A DNA stretch of 35,938 nt from Chlorobiota bacterium. Its GTDB lineage: Bacteria; Bacteroidota; Bacteroidia; Bacteroidales; JAADJA01. Of this stretch, positions 21,921-31,307 are shown piece after piece. Below the pieces are notes generated by a model. It saw only the letters and a list, made by a program, of their open reading frames with translations. It had not been told where the DNA came from and did not search any database. The DNA lies in contig JAADJA010000078.1 of NCBI GenBank assembly GCA_013151015.1, positions 1 to 35,938 on the forward strand, read 5' to 3'. The first letter of the stretch is position 1. Every line of letters begins with the position of its first letter. A program made the translations under genes and the position numbers.

Positions 21921-22529
21921 CTAATTGCATTTCTTGTTATAATCATTCACCGAATCAAATATGACGTTAACGGCATATTCACCAAAATCATTCGTGAGCT
22001 TGTCATTGTTGCGGGCGTCTTCACATACTTTAAAAGCTTCACAATAATTTCCATCATTGGCGAAGATTTGCGCATGTACCAATGAATAGAAAAAATTAAC
22101 AAGGAAACTTGAACTTGATTTTTCTTTTGCCTGTTCAAAAATCACAAATGCGGCCTGTGGGTCAGATGGTTTATCCATGTATGTAATATACGCAAGGCAA
22201 AAAAGCTCATCGCCCGTCAATTGTGTCAAATCCAGGTTTTGCCAGTCACCTTTAATGGTGCGTGCAAGATACTGCCTGAAAGTAGTTGCATTGAAATCCG
22301 CTTTGGGATCGATGTACATTGCATTGATAACGGCGGCCTTATTTTCAAGCGCTACCGAACCGTCAAGGATGTAGCTTGCTATATTGCCATCAAGCTTTCC
22401 ATATTGTTCCGCAAGGCCAACTTGTTCGATATTGGAATAGAAATTTGAGAAATTTGTGGTAAGTGGGTTTCCGGCATATGCAGCAAACATAAAAAGCAAA
22501 GTAGCGAAAGTCAGTTGTGTTTTTTTCAT
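21921..22529 (-). CDS. secreted helical (TPR-like) protein of unknown function
   Basis: A 202-aa product with signal peptide MKKTQLTFATLLFMFAAYAG. The mature part is mainly alpha helical with the paired-helix phrasing of short TPR/Sel1-like arrays (LFCLAYITYMDKPSDPQAAF, VIFEQAKEKSSSSFLVNFFY, YCEAFKVCEDARNN). No named family is recognised. Two cysteines lie in the last third and one at the very end (KKCN), so a disulfide is possible in the periplasm. It is a single-gene unit with its own terminator. Confidence 0.65.
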   Translation of the reverse strand: MKKTQLTFATLLFMFAAYAGNPLTTNFSNFYSNIEQVGLAEQYGKLDGNIASYILDGSVALENKAAVINAMYIDPKADFNATTFRQYLARTIKGDWQNLDLTQLTGDELFCLAYITYMDKPSDPQAAFVIFEQAKEKSSSSFLVNFFYSLVHAQIFANDGNYCEAFKVCEDARNNDKLTNDFGEYAVNVIFDSVNDYNKKCN

Positions 22530-22825
22530 TGGGAAAGTTTTATAAATCTTAAAATTTGCACAAAGATATTAAATTATACCGTAAGAAATCAAGTTTGCCT
22601 GCCTTTATCGGCAGACCGGAAATTTTATTGGTTGATTTCTTTCGAGCTCCGACTTTGTCGAGAGTCCTCGTTTATCGGGATATTACTGCTCCTAATCAGC
22701 TTTGTTTTTGCAAACCTGCCAAGAAACATTATATTCATTCACCAGACAGTAGGACAAGGTGCTAAGGTTGCCTCTGAAGTAAGAATTATTAATTTCCTTT
22801 TTGCAATTGCATTAGGTCACACACA

Positions 22826-22870
22826 AACCTGTAAGGTCGAAGTTGGCAAAACCTGTAAGGTCGAAGTTGG
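22826..22870. repeat. 24-nt direct repeat, two copies
   Basis: AACCTGTAAGGTCGAAGTTG plus G is found at 22826-22846 and again at 22850-22870 without a change. The gap 22530-22825 before it shows no gene. Confidence 0.85.
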
Positions 22871-22900
22871 AATGTGCGCAGGCGACCTGACAGGTTGGAA

Positions 22901-23125
22901 AATAGTTTGCGGTCTTTTCTTCAACCAGTCGGGTTGATTCCAAAAAACCTGTTGGGTTGAAGCCGGTCTTGCAGTATGGGCAACACGACAAATTGGGAAA
23001 TAGTTTGCGGTCTTTTGTTCAACCAGTCGGGTTGATTCCAAAAAACCTGTTGGGTTGAAGCCGGTCTTGCAGTATGGGCAACACGACAAATTGGGAAATA
23101 GTTTGGTCTTTTCTTCAACCAGTCG
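22901..23125. repeat. 98-nt tandem repeat, about 2.3 copies
   Basis: Starting at TAGTTTGCGGTCTTTT (22903), the same 98-nt unit recurs at 23001 and, with a 2-nt deletion, at 23099. The units are nearly identical (one clear substitution, C to G, in the TCTTTTCTTCAACC part). Each unit contains AACCAGTCGGGTTGA and AACCTGTTGGGTTGAAGC, two variants of one short motif. The frames open through it are repetitive and not believable genes. No spacer structure of a CRISPR is present. Confidence 0.92.
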
Positions 23126-23145
23126 GGTCGCTGCCCGCAAGCTTA

Positions 23146-23210
23146 CTTCGACCCAACTGGTTCTTCGGTTTCGGGTCTCCGTCCACGGGCTTGCTTCGAC
23201 CCAACTGGTT
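23146..23210. repeat. inverted-orientation copies of the same short motif
   Basis: CTTCGACCCAACTGGTT occurs at 23146-23162 and 23194-23210, 48 nt apart. It is a near reverse complement of AACCTGTTGGGTTGAAG in the tandem repeat just upstream, so the whole block can fold into large stems. The remainder to 23297 (including CCCGACTGTATCGGG at about 23248) shows no gene and may hold the 3' end signals of the following minus-strand gene. Confidence 0.75.
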
Positions 23211-23297
23211 ATGACAAACCAAATGTATCTTTTTCCAGCACGGTTTCCCGACTGTATCGGGCGGTAAAACTGTGATGGGTTTTCTCAAAATTGCACC

Positions 23298-26200
23298 TTA
23301 TGCCCACTTCACAAGATTAACGTCCTGCCGGTTGTTCAGCAAATCAATTTTTGCAAAAATACGGACAGCGAAATCAAATATCCCGGCGACCGTTAGATGG
23401 ACCGAACCTGCGTAAACAGCATTCTCCCCGGTGCTGCTCGTCAGCTCCAACTCTTCCGAAAGATAAACTTTCGTTACCTTTCCGTTTTCTTTGTTCCCGA
23501 GGAGCAAATCCACGCCAATATTGGCCGAGGGGATATGGTTGGTTTTCATAACAACTTCCACGGCAAAGTCCTGTCCCAGCTTTAAAGGCTCGGAACTTGT
23601 ATCAGGGAAACGCATCTCCACCACTTCGAGCCCTTGCCATCTGGAGGCGATAATCCTTTTTGATTCGGCAATACGGATTGCATGTTCAAAATGCTTTTCG
23701 TTCACCCTTTTGCTCAACTTGAACAATTTGGAATAGAATTTCCGGTGATAATCATCCAGCATTCGTTTCATGGTGAAGTTCGGCGCCACTTCCGTCAGGG
23801 TGTTTTTCACGAAGGAAACCCAGCCTTGCGGAACCCCGTTTTCGTCCCTGTCGAAATATTGTGGCAAAATCTCATCTTCGATAATATTGTAAATTGTTTC
23901 GGCATCCAGTTCATCCTGGAAAGCCTGGTTGCCATACGAACGTGCCTCGGGAATGGCCCAACCGGCATTTTTGCGGTAACCCTCTGCCCACCAGCCATCC
24001 AAAACACTCAGGTTCACCACACCGTTCATCACTGCTTTTTCGCCGCTTGTGCCTGAGGCTTCCAATGGGCGTGTAGGTGTATTGAGCCAGATATCGACCC
24101 CGGGTATCATTTTTTTAGCGACCGCCATATTGTAATTTTCGAGGAAGAATACTTTTCCGATAAATTCCGGCTCTTTGGAAATATGGATGATCTTTTTTAT
24201 CAAATCCTGTCCGGGGATATCATTGGGATGCGCTTTTCCGGCAAAGACAAAACGGACGGGGCGATCGGAACCATCAATGATTTGCAGCAAACGCTCCCTG
24301 TTCGTAAACAGCAGGTGTGCCCTTTTATAGGTTGCAAACCTCCTTGCAAAACCAATATACAACGCATTGGGATCAATTCCTTCAAGGGTATCAAAAATCA
24401 CTTTTGGTTTTTCCTGACGTTTTTTCAAATCCCTGCTCACCTTTTCTTTCAGGAATCCCACAAAATCGTTCTTGGCCTTTTTGCGGTTTTCCCAAATCAT
24501 GTTGTCAGGGATATTTCGCAATTTTTGCAAGGTTTTTTCATCTGCATTCCGAAGATCGTCAATATTTAGGTTGTTCTCCTTCATCAGGCGCTGGCAATTT
24601 GCCGAAGTCCATGTAGGATAATGTACACCATTGGTCACATAACCAATATGAAGTTCTTCGGGGAAATATCCCGGATAAAGCCCCACAAACATTTCCCGGG
24701 AAACTCGTCCGTGGATTTTGCTCACACCGTTTATTTCGCTCGAACAATGAGCTGCCAGTACGCTCATCGAAAAGCGTTCGGTGTGGTCTTCTTTATTAAA
24801 ACGGCCCAGGCCCATAAAATCTTCCCACGAAATATCCAAACGATCAGCATAGTGCGGGATATAGGTCCTCAAAACATCTTCGGTAAATTTGTCGTGACCA
24901 GCGGGGACAGGTGTATGTGTAGTAAAAAGGGTAGTCCCTCTCACAACTTCCAGGGCAGCATCAAAACCAAGTGCATTGTCCTGAACAAGGTAGCGAAGGC
25001 GTTCCATTCCGGCAAAAGCAGCATGTCCTTCGTTCAGATGGAAAACATCGGGTTTCAGGCCAAGGGCATCGATCAATCGTATCCCCCCTACCCCAAGCAG
25101 CAATTCCTGTTTAAACCGGTTGTCCCAATCGCCACCATACAACTGGCTTGTGATCGTGCGGTCATCAGCGGAATTCATGTAATTATCGGTATCCAATAAA
25201 TAAAGCGAGATCCTGCCAACTTTCACCTCCCAAACCTTGGCCGTGAGGGTACGACCGGGCAGGGCAACACCTATTTTCAACCACTCATTGTTTTCATCGT
25301 AAACAGGATGGATGGGCAGTTCTGCGAATTTCTCACGTATTGTGCCCGCTATCTGATCGCCAAACAATGAGATACTCTGACTGAAATACCCATGCCGGTA
25401 CATCAAACCTATGCCGACCATGTTCACATTGGAATCGCTGGCCTGTTTCAGGTAATCCCCGGCAAGTATCCCCAAACCACCGGAATAGGTGCGAATGGAT
25501 TCGTGAAGGCCAAATTCCATACTGAAATAGGCAATCTGGTTTTCAGGTTTGTTTTTTGCCTCGTTCATGTACTTTTTAAACGAGGTATAAACTTTTTCCA
25601 TTGCCTGGAGAAATGCCTTGTCTTTCCGTAAATCCTGAAACTTTTCAAAAGAGAGGCCGTTTAGGAAAACCACCGGGTTATGGCGAACGCTTTCCCATAA
25701 TTCCTTATTGATGGACATAAACAGTTCCTCGGCCTCATAGTTCCATGACCACCATAAGTTCATGGATAGTTCGCGCAAAGGCTCCAGCTCTTCGGGCACA
25801 TTCACTTTTACATACACTTTTTTCCATTCCGGTTTCAGCGATGTCCCATTTGTATAGACCTTATATTGTATGGACTGTTTGTTACTGAACAATTCAGAAC
25901 GGCTTTCAACCTTTTTCAAGGCAATACCATAAGCCTTACGGTAATTTCCGGCAAGGTTTTCCCAATAAAGCAATTTGGAAATTTCATAGGCCTCGGTTGC
26001 AGCTTTGCGATAATCATCTTTGTTGAGCGAAGCATAATCCATCAGGTGTTCGGAAATCCGGTCAACTGCCTCCGAATAGTTTTCATCGTCCCTTTCGACC
26101 ACAAAAGCTGCCTTGTTTTTTATATCTGTATGTGATTGCAACCACAGGCCAAAACCAGCTAATGAAGTTGTAAGTGTTGGTATTTTAAATGCGATGCTTT

Positions 26201-27551
26201 CCATGGGCGTATATCCCCAGGGTTCATAATATGAAGGGAAAACAGTTACATCAAAACCGGGGAGCAATTGGTAATACCCCATGTTAAAAACCCCATCGTT
26301 CCCATCGAGGTAAACCGGCACAAAAATCACCTTCACCTTATCATTAGGGGAATTCCCCAGTTTGTTTTCCGAAATTTTATTCAAAACCGGATCATGCGCC
26401 ACACTATATAAACTATGTGTAAGGTATTCGCCCGAAACGGGTTTTGCATAATCAGCTCCTCCCATTAATTTTTGGACATCGTTGCGAGGGCCCGCATGGT
26501 TGGCCGGAACAGCAATGAAAACCACTATTTGCCTGTTATTATCCGATTGGTTCATTTTGCCCAAAGCATCAATAAAAACATCAAGGCCTTTGTTCCTGAA
26601 TTCATAGCGACCGCTTGTAAGTACCATCATTGCATCATTTTCTATCTTTTGGTCAAGGACAGCTTCAGCTACCTGTACCAACTTAGCACGGGCTTTCTTT
26701 CTGTTTGCGGTAAAGGTTTTGGGCGAAGGCAGGAACGAAGCTGTAAACCCATTGGGTGTTACAACGTCCACCTCCTTTGTCATCAGGCTCTTGCACTCCC
26801 CGGCGGTAATATCGCTCACGGTGGTAAAACAATCAGAAACTTCTGCCGATAAATTTTCAAGGGAATATTTGGCTGCAATCCCGAGTTGCTCCGCCATCCT
26901 TGCTGCATCCATATTTTCCATATCGCGGTAAAGTGGCATATTGTTCCCGGCAATGGAACGACCAAGACTGGTTGCATGTGTCGTAAAAACGGTACCAATT
27001 TGAGGCGTTTTGTCGTTCAGGTACAAAACCCCTGCACCCGTCATCCATTCATGGAAATGGGCAATGATCCTGTCCTGTGCGGAAAGGTAAAAATTGTAAA
27101 AACTCTCTATTACTTTCCCGGTTGCATAACCAAACAAAGCCGGCTCGACATAATCCCAACCACCTGAAATGGAATTTAGTTTATAGGTTTCCCAAAACGA
27201 AGCGAATATTTTATCCTTTTCGGTAAAAAAAGGTGTAAAGTCCACAATGATGGCGATTGGGTTACCGGGGATGTTCCAACGGCCAATCTTTAGCCTCAGC
27301 CCCTCCTTCAGGGCTGTTTCTTTCCAGGACGAAAACAAAGTATTGTCCTCGATAAAGTCAGGGTTTTCGATGGTTTCTTTCCAAACGTCCGGCCCAATAA
27401 AAATATAGTTGTCGCCGTAGCCCTCCATCATGGTTTGGGCCTTGGATGAAAGAACCGTATAAATCCCCCCTACTTTATTGCAAACTTCCCAGCTTGTTTC
27501 AAAAACATAATCGGGTTTTAATGATATATTTTTCTTGCTCATCTGTATCAT
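23298..27551 (-). CDS. glycogen synthase (GT3) fused to alpha-glucan phosphorylase (GT35)
   Basis: A 1417-aa two-enzyme protein. Residues 1 to about 545 are a GT3-type glycogen synthase: VFETSWEVCNKVGGIYTVLS holds the nucleotide-sugar-binding KVGGI. FPSYYEPWGYTPMESIAF carries the paired glutamates that retain the sugar-donor configuration. From about residue 575 (VPEELEPLRELSMNLWWSWN) follows an alpha-glucan phosphorylase of the short bacterial type, with ENQIAYFSMEFGLHES and the cofactor lysine in EASGTSGEKAVMNGVVNLSV. The last 100 residues look like a beta-sandwich module. One part builds the alpha-1,4 chain, the other releases glucose-1-phosphate from it. Similar fused proteins occur in Bacteroidota and are usually labelled only as phosphorylase. 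AAAGG sits 9 nt before the ATG used; a second ATG is 9 nt inside. Confidence 0.9.
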   Translation of the reverse strand: MIQMSKKNISLKPDYVFETSWEVCNKVGGIYTVLSSKAQTMMEGYGDNYIFIGPDVWKETIENPDFIEDNTLFSSWKETALKEGLRLKIGRWNIPGNPIAIIVDFTPFFTEKDKIFASFWETYKLNSISGGWDYVEPALFGYATGKVIESFYNFYLSAQDRIIAHFHEWMTGAGVLYLNDKTPQIGTVFTTHATSLGRSIAGNNMPLYRDMENMDAARMAEQLGIAAKYSLENLSAEVSDCFTTVSDITAGECKSLMTKEVDVVTPNGFTASFLPSPKTFTANRKKARAKLVQVAEAVLDQKIENDAMMVLTSGRYEFRNKGLDVFIDALGKMNQSDNNRQIVVFIAVPANHAGPRNDVQKLMGGADYAKPVSGEYLTHSLYSVAHDPVLNKISENKLGNSPNDKVKVIFVPVYLDGNDGVFNMGYYQLLPGFDVTVFPSYYEPWGYTPMESIAFKIPTLTTSLAGFGLWLQSHTDIKNKAAFVVERDDENYSEAVDRISEHLMDYASLNKDDYRKAATEAYEISKLLYWENLAGNYRKAYGIALKKVESRSELFSNKQSIQYKVYTNGTSLKPEWKKVYVKVNVPEELEPLRELSMNLWWSWNYEAEELFMSINKELWESVRHNPVVFLNGLSFEKFQDLRKDKAFLQAMEKVYTSFKKYMNEAKNKPENQIAYFSMEFGLHESIRTYSGGLGILAGDYLKQASDSNVNMVGIGLMYRHGYFSQSISLFGDQIAGTIREKFAELPIHPVYDENNEWLKIGVALPGRTLTAKVWEVKVGRISLYLLDTDNYMNSADDRTITSQLYGGDWDNRFKQELLLGVGGIRLIDALGLKPDVFHLNEGHAAFAGMERLRYLVQDNALGFDAALEVVRGTTLFTTHTPVPAGHDKFTEDVLRTYIPHYADRLDISWEDFMGLGRFNKEDHTERFSMSVLAAHCSSEINGVSKIHGRVSREMFVGLYPGYFPEELHIGYVTNGVHYPTWTSANCQRLMKENNLNIDDLRNADEKTLQKLRNIPDNMIWENRKKAKNDFVGFLKEKVSRDLKKRQEKPKVIFDTLEGIDPNALYIGFARRFATYKRAHLLFTNRERLLQIIDGSDRPVRFVFAGKAHPNDIPGQDLIKKIIHISKEPEFIGKVFFLENYNMAVAKKMIPGVDIWLNTPTRPLEASGTSGEKAVMNGVVNLSVLDGWWAEGYRKNAGWAIPEARSYGNQAFQDELDAETIYNIIEDEILPQYFDRDENGVPQGWVSFVKNTLTEVAPNFTMKRMLDDYHRKFYSKLFKLSKRVNEKHFEHAIRIAESKRIIASRWQGLEVVEMRFPDTSSEPLKLGQDFAVEVVMKTNHIPSANIGVDLLLGNKENGKVTKVYLSEELELTSSTGENAVYAGSVHLTVAGIFDFAVRIFAKIDLLNNRQDVNLVKWA

Positions 27552-27610
27552 GTTTTTTAACCTTTTTCACCGAATTATCCCAACCTGAACAAATCAATAA
27601 AGACAAAGGC

Positions 27611-27618
27611 CAAAATTA
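27611..27618 (-). promoter_or_regulatory. candidate -7 box for the glycogen fusion gene
   Basis: Minus-strand TAATTTTG matches TAnnTTTG. It is 60 nt upstream of the start. A TTGG 17 nt further upstream could act as the -33 box. Confidence 0.4.
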
Positions 27619-27757
27619 TAAATCTCAAAACTTGTCCAACATTCCTGGCGGATAATTGCCAAGATTTTCAAATCATAAATACGAAACCTGTTTGGATTAT
27701 TGATTTTTTTTCTTTGAAATTTATCCCGCCTGCCGGCAAGGACAGGTTTGTTTTTTG

Positions 27758-27773
27758 TCCCGAAGCTTCGGGA
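27758..27773. repeat. perfect 16-nt palindrome in the 608-nt divergent gap
   Basis: TCCCGAAGCTTCGGGA is fully self-complementary. Nearly the same site (one base pair changed) is found at 9245-9260 upstream of arrA. Next to it lies CCTGCCGGCAAGGACAGG. Both are typical short dispersed palindromes of Bacteroidota intergenic DNA. The rest of the gap 27552-28159 is AT-rich and holds no gene; it separates the divergent glycogen and AbgT genes. Confidence 0.7.
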
Positions 27774-28159
27774 TTGTATTTTGTGTTTTTGCCAAACAAT
27801 ACACGCTCTCACATACTGAATCCATAGTTAAGATAAAAAAGTGATTTAATTAAATTAAGTAATTATTTACCTGAATAAAAACCGGGCTGCAAATGTACGT
27901 ATCTTAACTGGAAAAGTTGGGGGGATTAAAGTTAAAAAAACTGAATATGTAATTGCCTTTATGTGCAATGAAACCTCCGTTCAAAATAATTAACGAATCA
28001 GGTGGATTACAGCCAATCACCTTCTGGGTGAAAAAGCAATTATGTAAAAGCACAAGAAAACCATAAAACCAGGATAGGTTCGGTAAAAACCGAAATAATC
28101 CCAATACGATTTCCAAAGTTTTGTTTCTTTGCCAAAAATAGGCAAACTATAACGAGATT

Positions 28160-29704
28160 ATGATGGGCAAAGCAAAAAAGAGAACAGGTGTTTTTCAAAG
28201 GATGTTGAACTGGACAGAACGAGCGGGCAATGCCTTGCCGCACCCAGCCACACTTTTCGCCTTGTTTGCCCTTTCCGCATTGATTTTCTCGGCAATTGGC
28301 CATTGGATGGGCTGGGAGGCCGTTCATCCCGGGACCGGTGAAATCGTACGGCCCATAAACCTTTTATCGCACGATGGCATCCACATGATTTTACTTGAGA
28401 TGGTAGATAATTTCACGGGATTTGCCCCTCTCGGAATTGTCCTTGTGGCCATGTTGGGAATCGGGATTGCCGAACAAAGTGGCCTGATAAATGCCATTAT
28501 CCGGATGTTGGTACTCAACTCACCAAAGCACCTCCTCACTTTTATCCTTGTTTTTTCGGGGATATTGTCAAATGTAGCATCTGATGTGGGCTATGTATTA
28601 CTAATACCGCTTGCCGGGGTAATATTTGTGGCTGTAGGCAGGCATCCCATTGCGGGAATGGCAGCGGCTTTTGCCGGGGTTTCCGGTGGGTTCAGTGCAA
28701 ATCTGATCCTTGGCACAGTTGACCCCTTATTGGCAGGTTTATCGCAGGAGGCGGCCAACATCCTTGACCCAACCTACGAGGTCAATGCAACGGCCAACTA
28801 TTACTTTATGTTTGTATCCACTTTTGTAATTGCATTTGCAGGGACATTTGTCACCGAAAAAATCGTGGAGCCCAGATTGGGGAAATACGTCAGGACAGAA
28901 TCAAACAAGAAAGAGGATTCGTTCGATAAACTTTCCAAAACCGAAAAAAAAGGCTTGTTGATGGCATTGCTCGCAATGTTGGTTATCGTGGGCATTACCC
29001 TTATAGGCATAATCCCCGAAAATGGTTTTCTTCGGGGAACGGACGGAGGTTTGCTCACGTCCCCCCTCATACGTGGGGTCGTGGCCATGTTGTTTATTGT
29101 GGCCTGCACGATGGGACTGGCCTACGGTTTTACAACAGGGACTTTTAAAAATGATTCGGATGTGGTAAATGGGATGGCCTCTTCCATGAAAACATTGGCC
29201 ACCTACATTGTCCTCGTCTTTTTTGCTGCACAATTTGTAGCTTATTTCAAATGGAGCAACCTTGGGATTATTTTGGCCGTTAAAGGGGCTGACCTGCTGA
29301 TGTCGGCAAATATGGGCCTGATACCCGAAATGATCCTGTTTATTTTGCTTTCGGCAAGTATCAATATGCTCATGGGAAGCGCATCGGCCAAATGGGCCAT
29401 CCTTGCCCCTATTTTCATCCCCATGTTCATGATCATGGGATATTCGCCCGAATTGTCACAAGTGGTTTACCGCATTGGCGACAGCGTAACGAATGTTATA
29501 TCGCCCATGATGAGTTTCTTTGCGCTGATTATCGCCTATGTCCAAAAATATGATCCAAAGGCAGGTATAGGGACAATCATTGCGACCATGGTCCCTTATT
29601 CCATTGTATTCCTGGTTTCATGGATTATCCTATTGGTGATTTGGTTGCTCCTTGGGTTACCATTGGGCCCCGATGCCGGGATTCATTATGTGGTTCCCAA
29701 TTAA
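28160..29704 (+). CDS. AbgT-family transporter
   Basis: A 514-aa polytopic inner-membrane protein of the AbgT family, which transports p-aminobenzoyl-glutamate or, in some members, exports sulfonamide-type antimetabolites. The start MGKAKKRTGVFQRMLNWTER, then AGNALPHPATLF, is the family signature. Later conserved parts are FTGFAPLGIVLVAMLGIGIAEQSGLI, VSGGFSANLILGTVDPLLAG, and SASINMLMGSASAKWAILAPIF with IGDSVTNVISPMMSFFALI. About twelve hydrophobic stretches are seen. A second ATG directly follows the first; either may be used. It is a single gene divergent from the glycogen gene. Folate salvage is the usual proposed role. Confidence 0.9.
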   Translation: MMGKAKKRTGVFQRMLNWTERAGNALPHPATLFALFALSALIFSAIGHWMGWEAVHPGTGEIVRPINLLSHDGIHMILLEMVDNFTGFAPLGIVLVAMLGIGIAEQSGLINAIIRMLVLNSPKHLLTFILVFSGILSNVASDVGYVLLIPLAGVIFVAVGRHPIAGMAAAFAGVSGGFSANLILGTVDPLLAGLSQEAANILDPTYEVNATANYYFMFVSTFVIAFAGTFVTEKIVEPRLGKYVRTESNKKEDSFDKLSKTEKKGLLMALLAMLVIVGITLIGIIPENGFLRGTDGGLLTSPLIRGVVAMLFIVACTMGLAYGFTTGTFKNDSDVVNGMASSMKTLATYIVLVFFAAQFVAYFKWSNLGIILAVKGADLLMSANMGLIPEMILFILLSASINMLMGSASAKWAILAPIFIPMFMIMGYSPELSQVVYRIGDSVTNVISPMMSFFALIIAYVQKYDPKAGIGTIIATMVPYSIVFLVSWIILLVIWLLLGLPLGPDAGIHYVVPN

Positions 29705-29810
29705 TATCCCTGATAAAACATATTTTTCATACAATACGAAACAGATTGGCCATTCCCACTTATCAACCACATTTCCCGTCCTGGCATCCCTAATAAAACT
29801 TAATATTTTT

Positions 29811-29937
29811 TAGTGGGTTTTAAGAAATCGCCAAGTTCAAGGCTTGTGAAGCACTGAAAGCAAAGGAGTTTGCTTTTGCAAATGACAGGCTTCAGTACGA
29901 GCGCAACGCAGAAATCGGCGTTTTCATATAGCCACTA
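29811..29937. mobile_element. MITE-like element with terminal inverted repeats
   Basis: A 127-nt block begins TAGTGG and ends CCACTA. Its ends can be aligned as inverted copies over about 24 nt (TAGTGG-T-T----AAA-CGCC-A). The interior has a protein-like frame on each strand (for example KFKACEALKAKEFAFANDR), but there is no start codon. It stands in the 424-nt gap between the AbgT gene and the aldolase gene; the remaining gap holds only the promoter and leader of the aldolase gene. Whether other copies exist cannot be judged from this window. Confidence 0.45.
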
Positions 29938-29984
29938 CTTATCAACAATTAACAAATATTAATAATTAATTAAGGGGAATTCAG

Positions 29985-29992
29985 TAAATTTG
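29985..29992 (+). promoter_or_regulatory. candidate -7 box for the aldolase gene
   Basis: TAAATTTG fits TAnnTTTG and lies in an AT-rich stretch about 137 nt before the start codon, which would leave a leader of about 130 nt. No clear -33 TTTG is seen. Confidence 0.4.
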
Positions 29993-30128
29993 CTGTCCTT
30001 TTGCAAAAAAAGTATAACTACTTGCTTTGTAAAAGATAATAGGATTTGATATTTCATCAAACATTGCAAATACTGCAATGATTCAATGCAAGATTACGAA
30101 ATACGAAACACAAAACAATTTTAAAAAT

Positions 30129-31208
30129 ATGTCAGAAAAAATTTTAGACCATGTTAAACCCGGGGTAATTTCGGGTGACGATCTTCAAAAAGTCTTTTCC
30201 ATTGCAAAGAAGAATGGATTTGCCATACCTGCGGTAAATGTGGTGAGCACCGATTCGGTAAATGCGGTCTTGGAAGCTGCAAAGAACAATAACTCCCCTG
30301 TCATCATCCAGTTTTCCAACGGTGGGGCAGCATTTTATGCGGGCAAAGGATTGTCAAACGAGAATGAAAAAGCCGCTATTGCTGGAGCAGTCTCGGGAGC
30401 AGAGCATGTTCACCGGATGGCTGAATTATATGGTGTCCCCGTAATTTTGCATACCGACCATGCAGCGAAAAAACTCCTTCCATGGATCGATGGGCTTTTG
30501 GATGCCGGTGAAAAGTATTACGAAGAACACGGAAAGCCTTTGTTCAGCTCGCATATGCTCGACCTTTCGGTGGAACCCATCGAAGAGAACATCGAAATTT
30601 CCAAGAAATATTTAGAAAGAATGAGCAAAATCGGGATGACCCTCGAAATCGAGCTTGGTGTTACCGGCGGTGAGGAAGATGGCGTGGACAATACCGACAT
30701 CGACAGTTCTAAACTTTATACCCAACCCGAAGAAGTAGCCTTTGCGTACGAGGAACTTTCAAAAATCAGTGATCGTTTTACGGTTGCAGCTGCCTTCGGA
30801 AATGTTCATGGTGTTTACAAACCCGGCAACGTGAAGCTTTCCCCCATCATCCTGAAAAATTCACAGGATTATATCCAGAAGAAATATAATACGGATGACA
30901 AACCTGTCAATTTTGTATTCCATGGCGGTTCGGGTTCGAGCCATGATGAAATCAGGGAAGCAATCTCTTATGGTGTGATCAAAATGAATATTGATACGGA
31001 TACACAATGGGCTTTTTGGGACGGTGTAAGGAAATATGAGGCAAAAAACCATGATTACCTGCAAGGACAGATTGGCAACCCCGAAGGGGACGACAAACCA
31101 AACAAGAAGTTTTACGATCCAAGAAAATGGTTGCGCGAAGGCGAGTTGAGCATGGTGGAAAGATTGAAGGTTGCCTTTGAAGATTTAAATAATATTGATA
31201 GAAATTAA
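30129..31208 (+). CDS. fbaA: class II fructose-1,6-bisphosphate aldolase
   Basis: Reversibly splits fructose-1,6-bisphosphate into dihydroxyacetone phosphate and glyceraldehyde-3-phosphate in glycolysis and gluconeogenesis, in the cytoplasm. The start at MSEKILDHVKPGVISG gives 359 aa, the same length as the E. coli class IIA enzyme. An ATG 51 nt upstream adds non-coding-like residues. The catalytic aspartate and first zinc histidine appear in VPVILHTDHAAKKLLPW (about residues 110-111). The other zinc ligands are in GNVHGVYKPGNVKLSP and FVFHGGSGSSHDEI. The class IIA insert MTLEIELGVTGGEEDGVDN is present. A single gene with its own promoter region. Confidence 0.96.
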   Translation: MSEKILDHVKPGVISGDDLQKVFSIAKKNGFAIPAVNVVSTDSVNAVLEAAKNNNSPVIIQFSNGGAAFYAGKGLSNENEKAAIAGAVSGAEHVHRMAELYGVPVILHTDHAAKKLLPWIDGLLDAGEKYYEEHGKPLFSSHMLDLSVEPIEENIEISKKYLERMSKIGMTLEIELGVTGGEEDGVDNTDIDSSKLYTQPEEVAFAYEELSKISDRFTVAAAFGNVHGVYKPGNVKLSPIILKNSQDYIQKKYNTDDKPVNFVFHGGSGSSHDEIREAISYGVIKMNIDTDTQWAFWDGVRKYEAKNHDYLQGQIGNPEGDDKPNKKFYDPRKWLREGELSMVERLKVAFEDLNNIDRN

Positions 31209-31307
31209 ATATTTCTTGGTGGGAAGCCTGAATGAAATACTTTTAAGGCCTCACCCTTACGCAAATAACACAATTAATAATCATACTAACTTTTAAAAAT
31301 TAAAATC

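Noticed and set aside
22901-23125. CRISPR array
   Set aside because: Units are whole 98-nt tandem copies with no unique spacers and no cas genes nearby.
22817-23140. 107-codon minus-strand frame through the tandem repeat
   Set aside because: The peptide merely repeats the DNA unit; no start signals and no domain.
28801-29233. Minus-strand frames opposite the AbgT transporter
   Set aside because: Antisense to a conserved membrane protein; no independent support.
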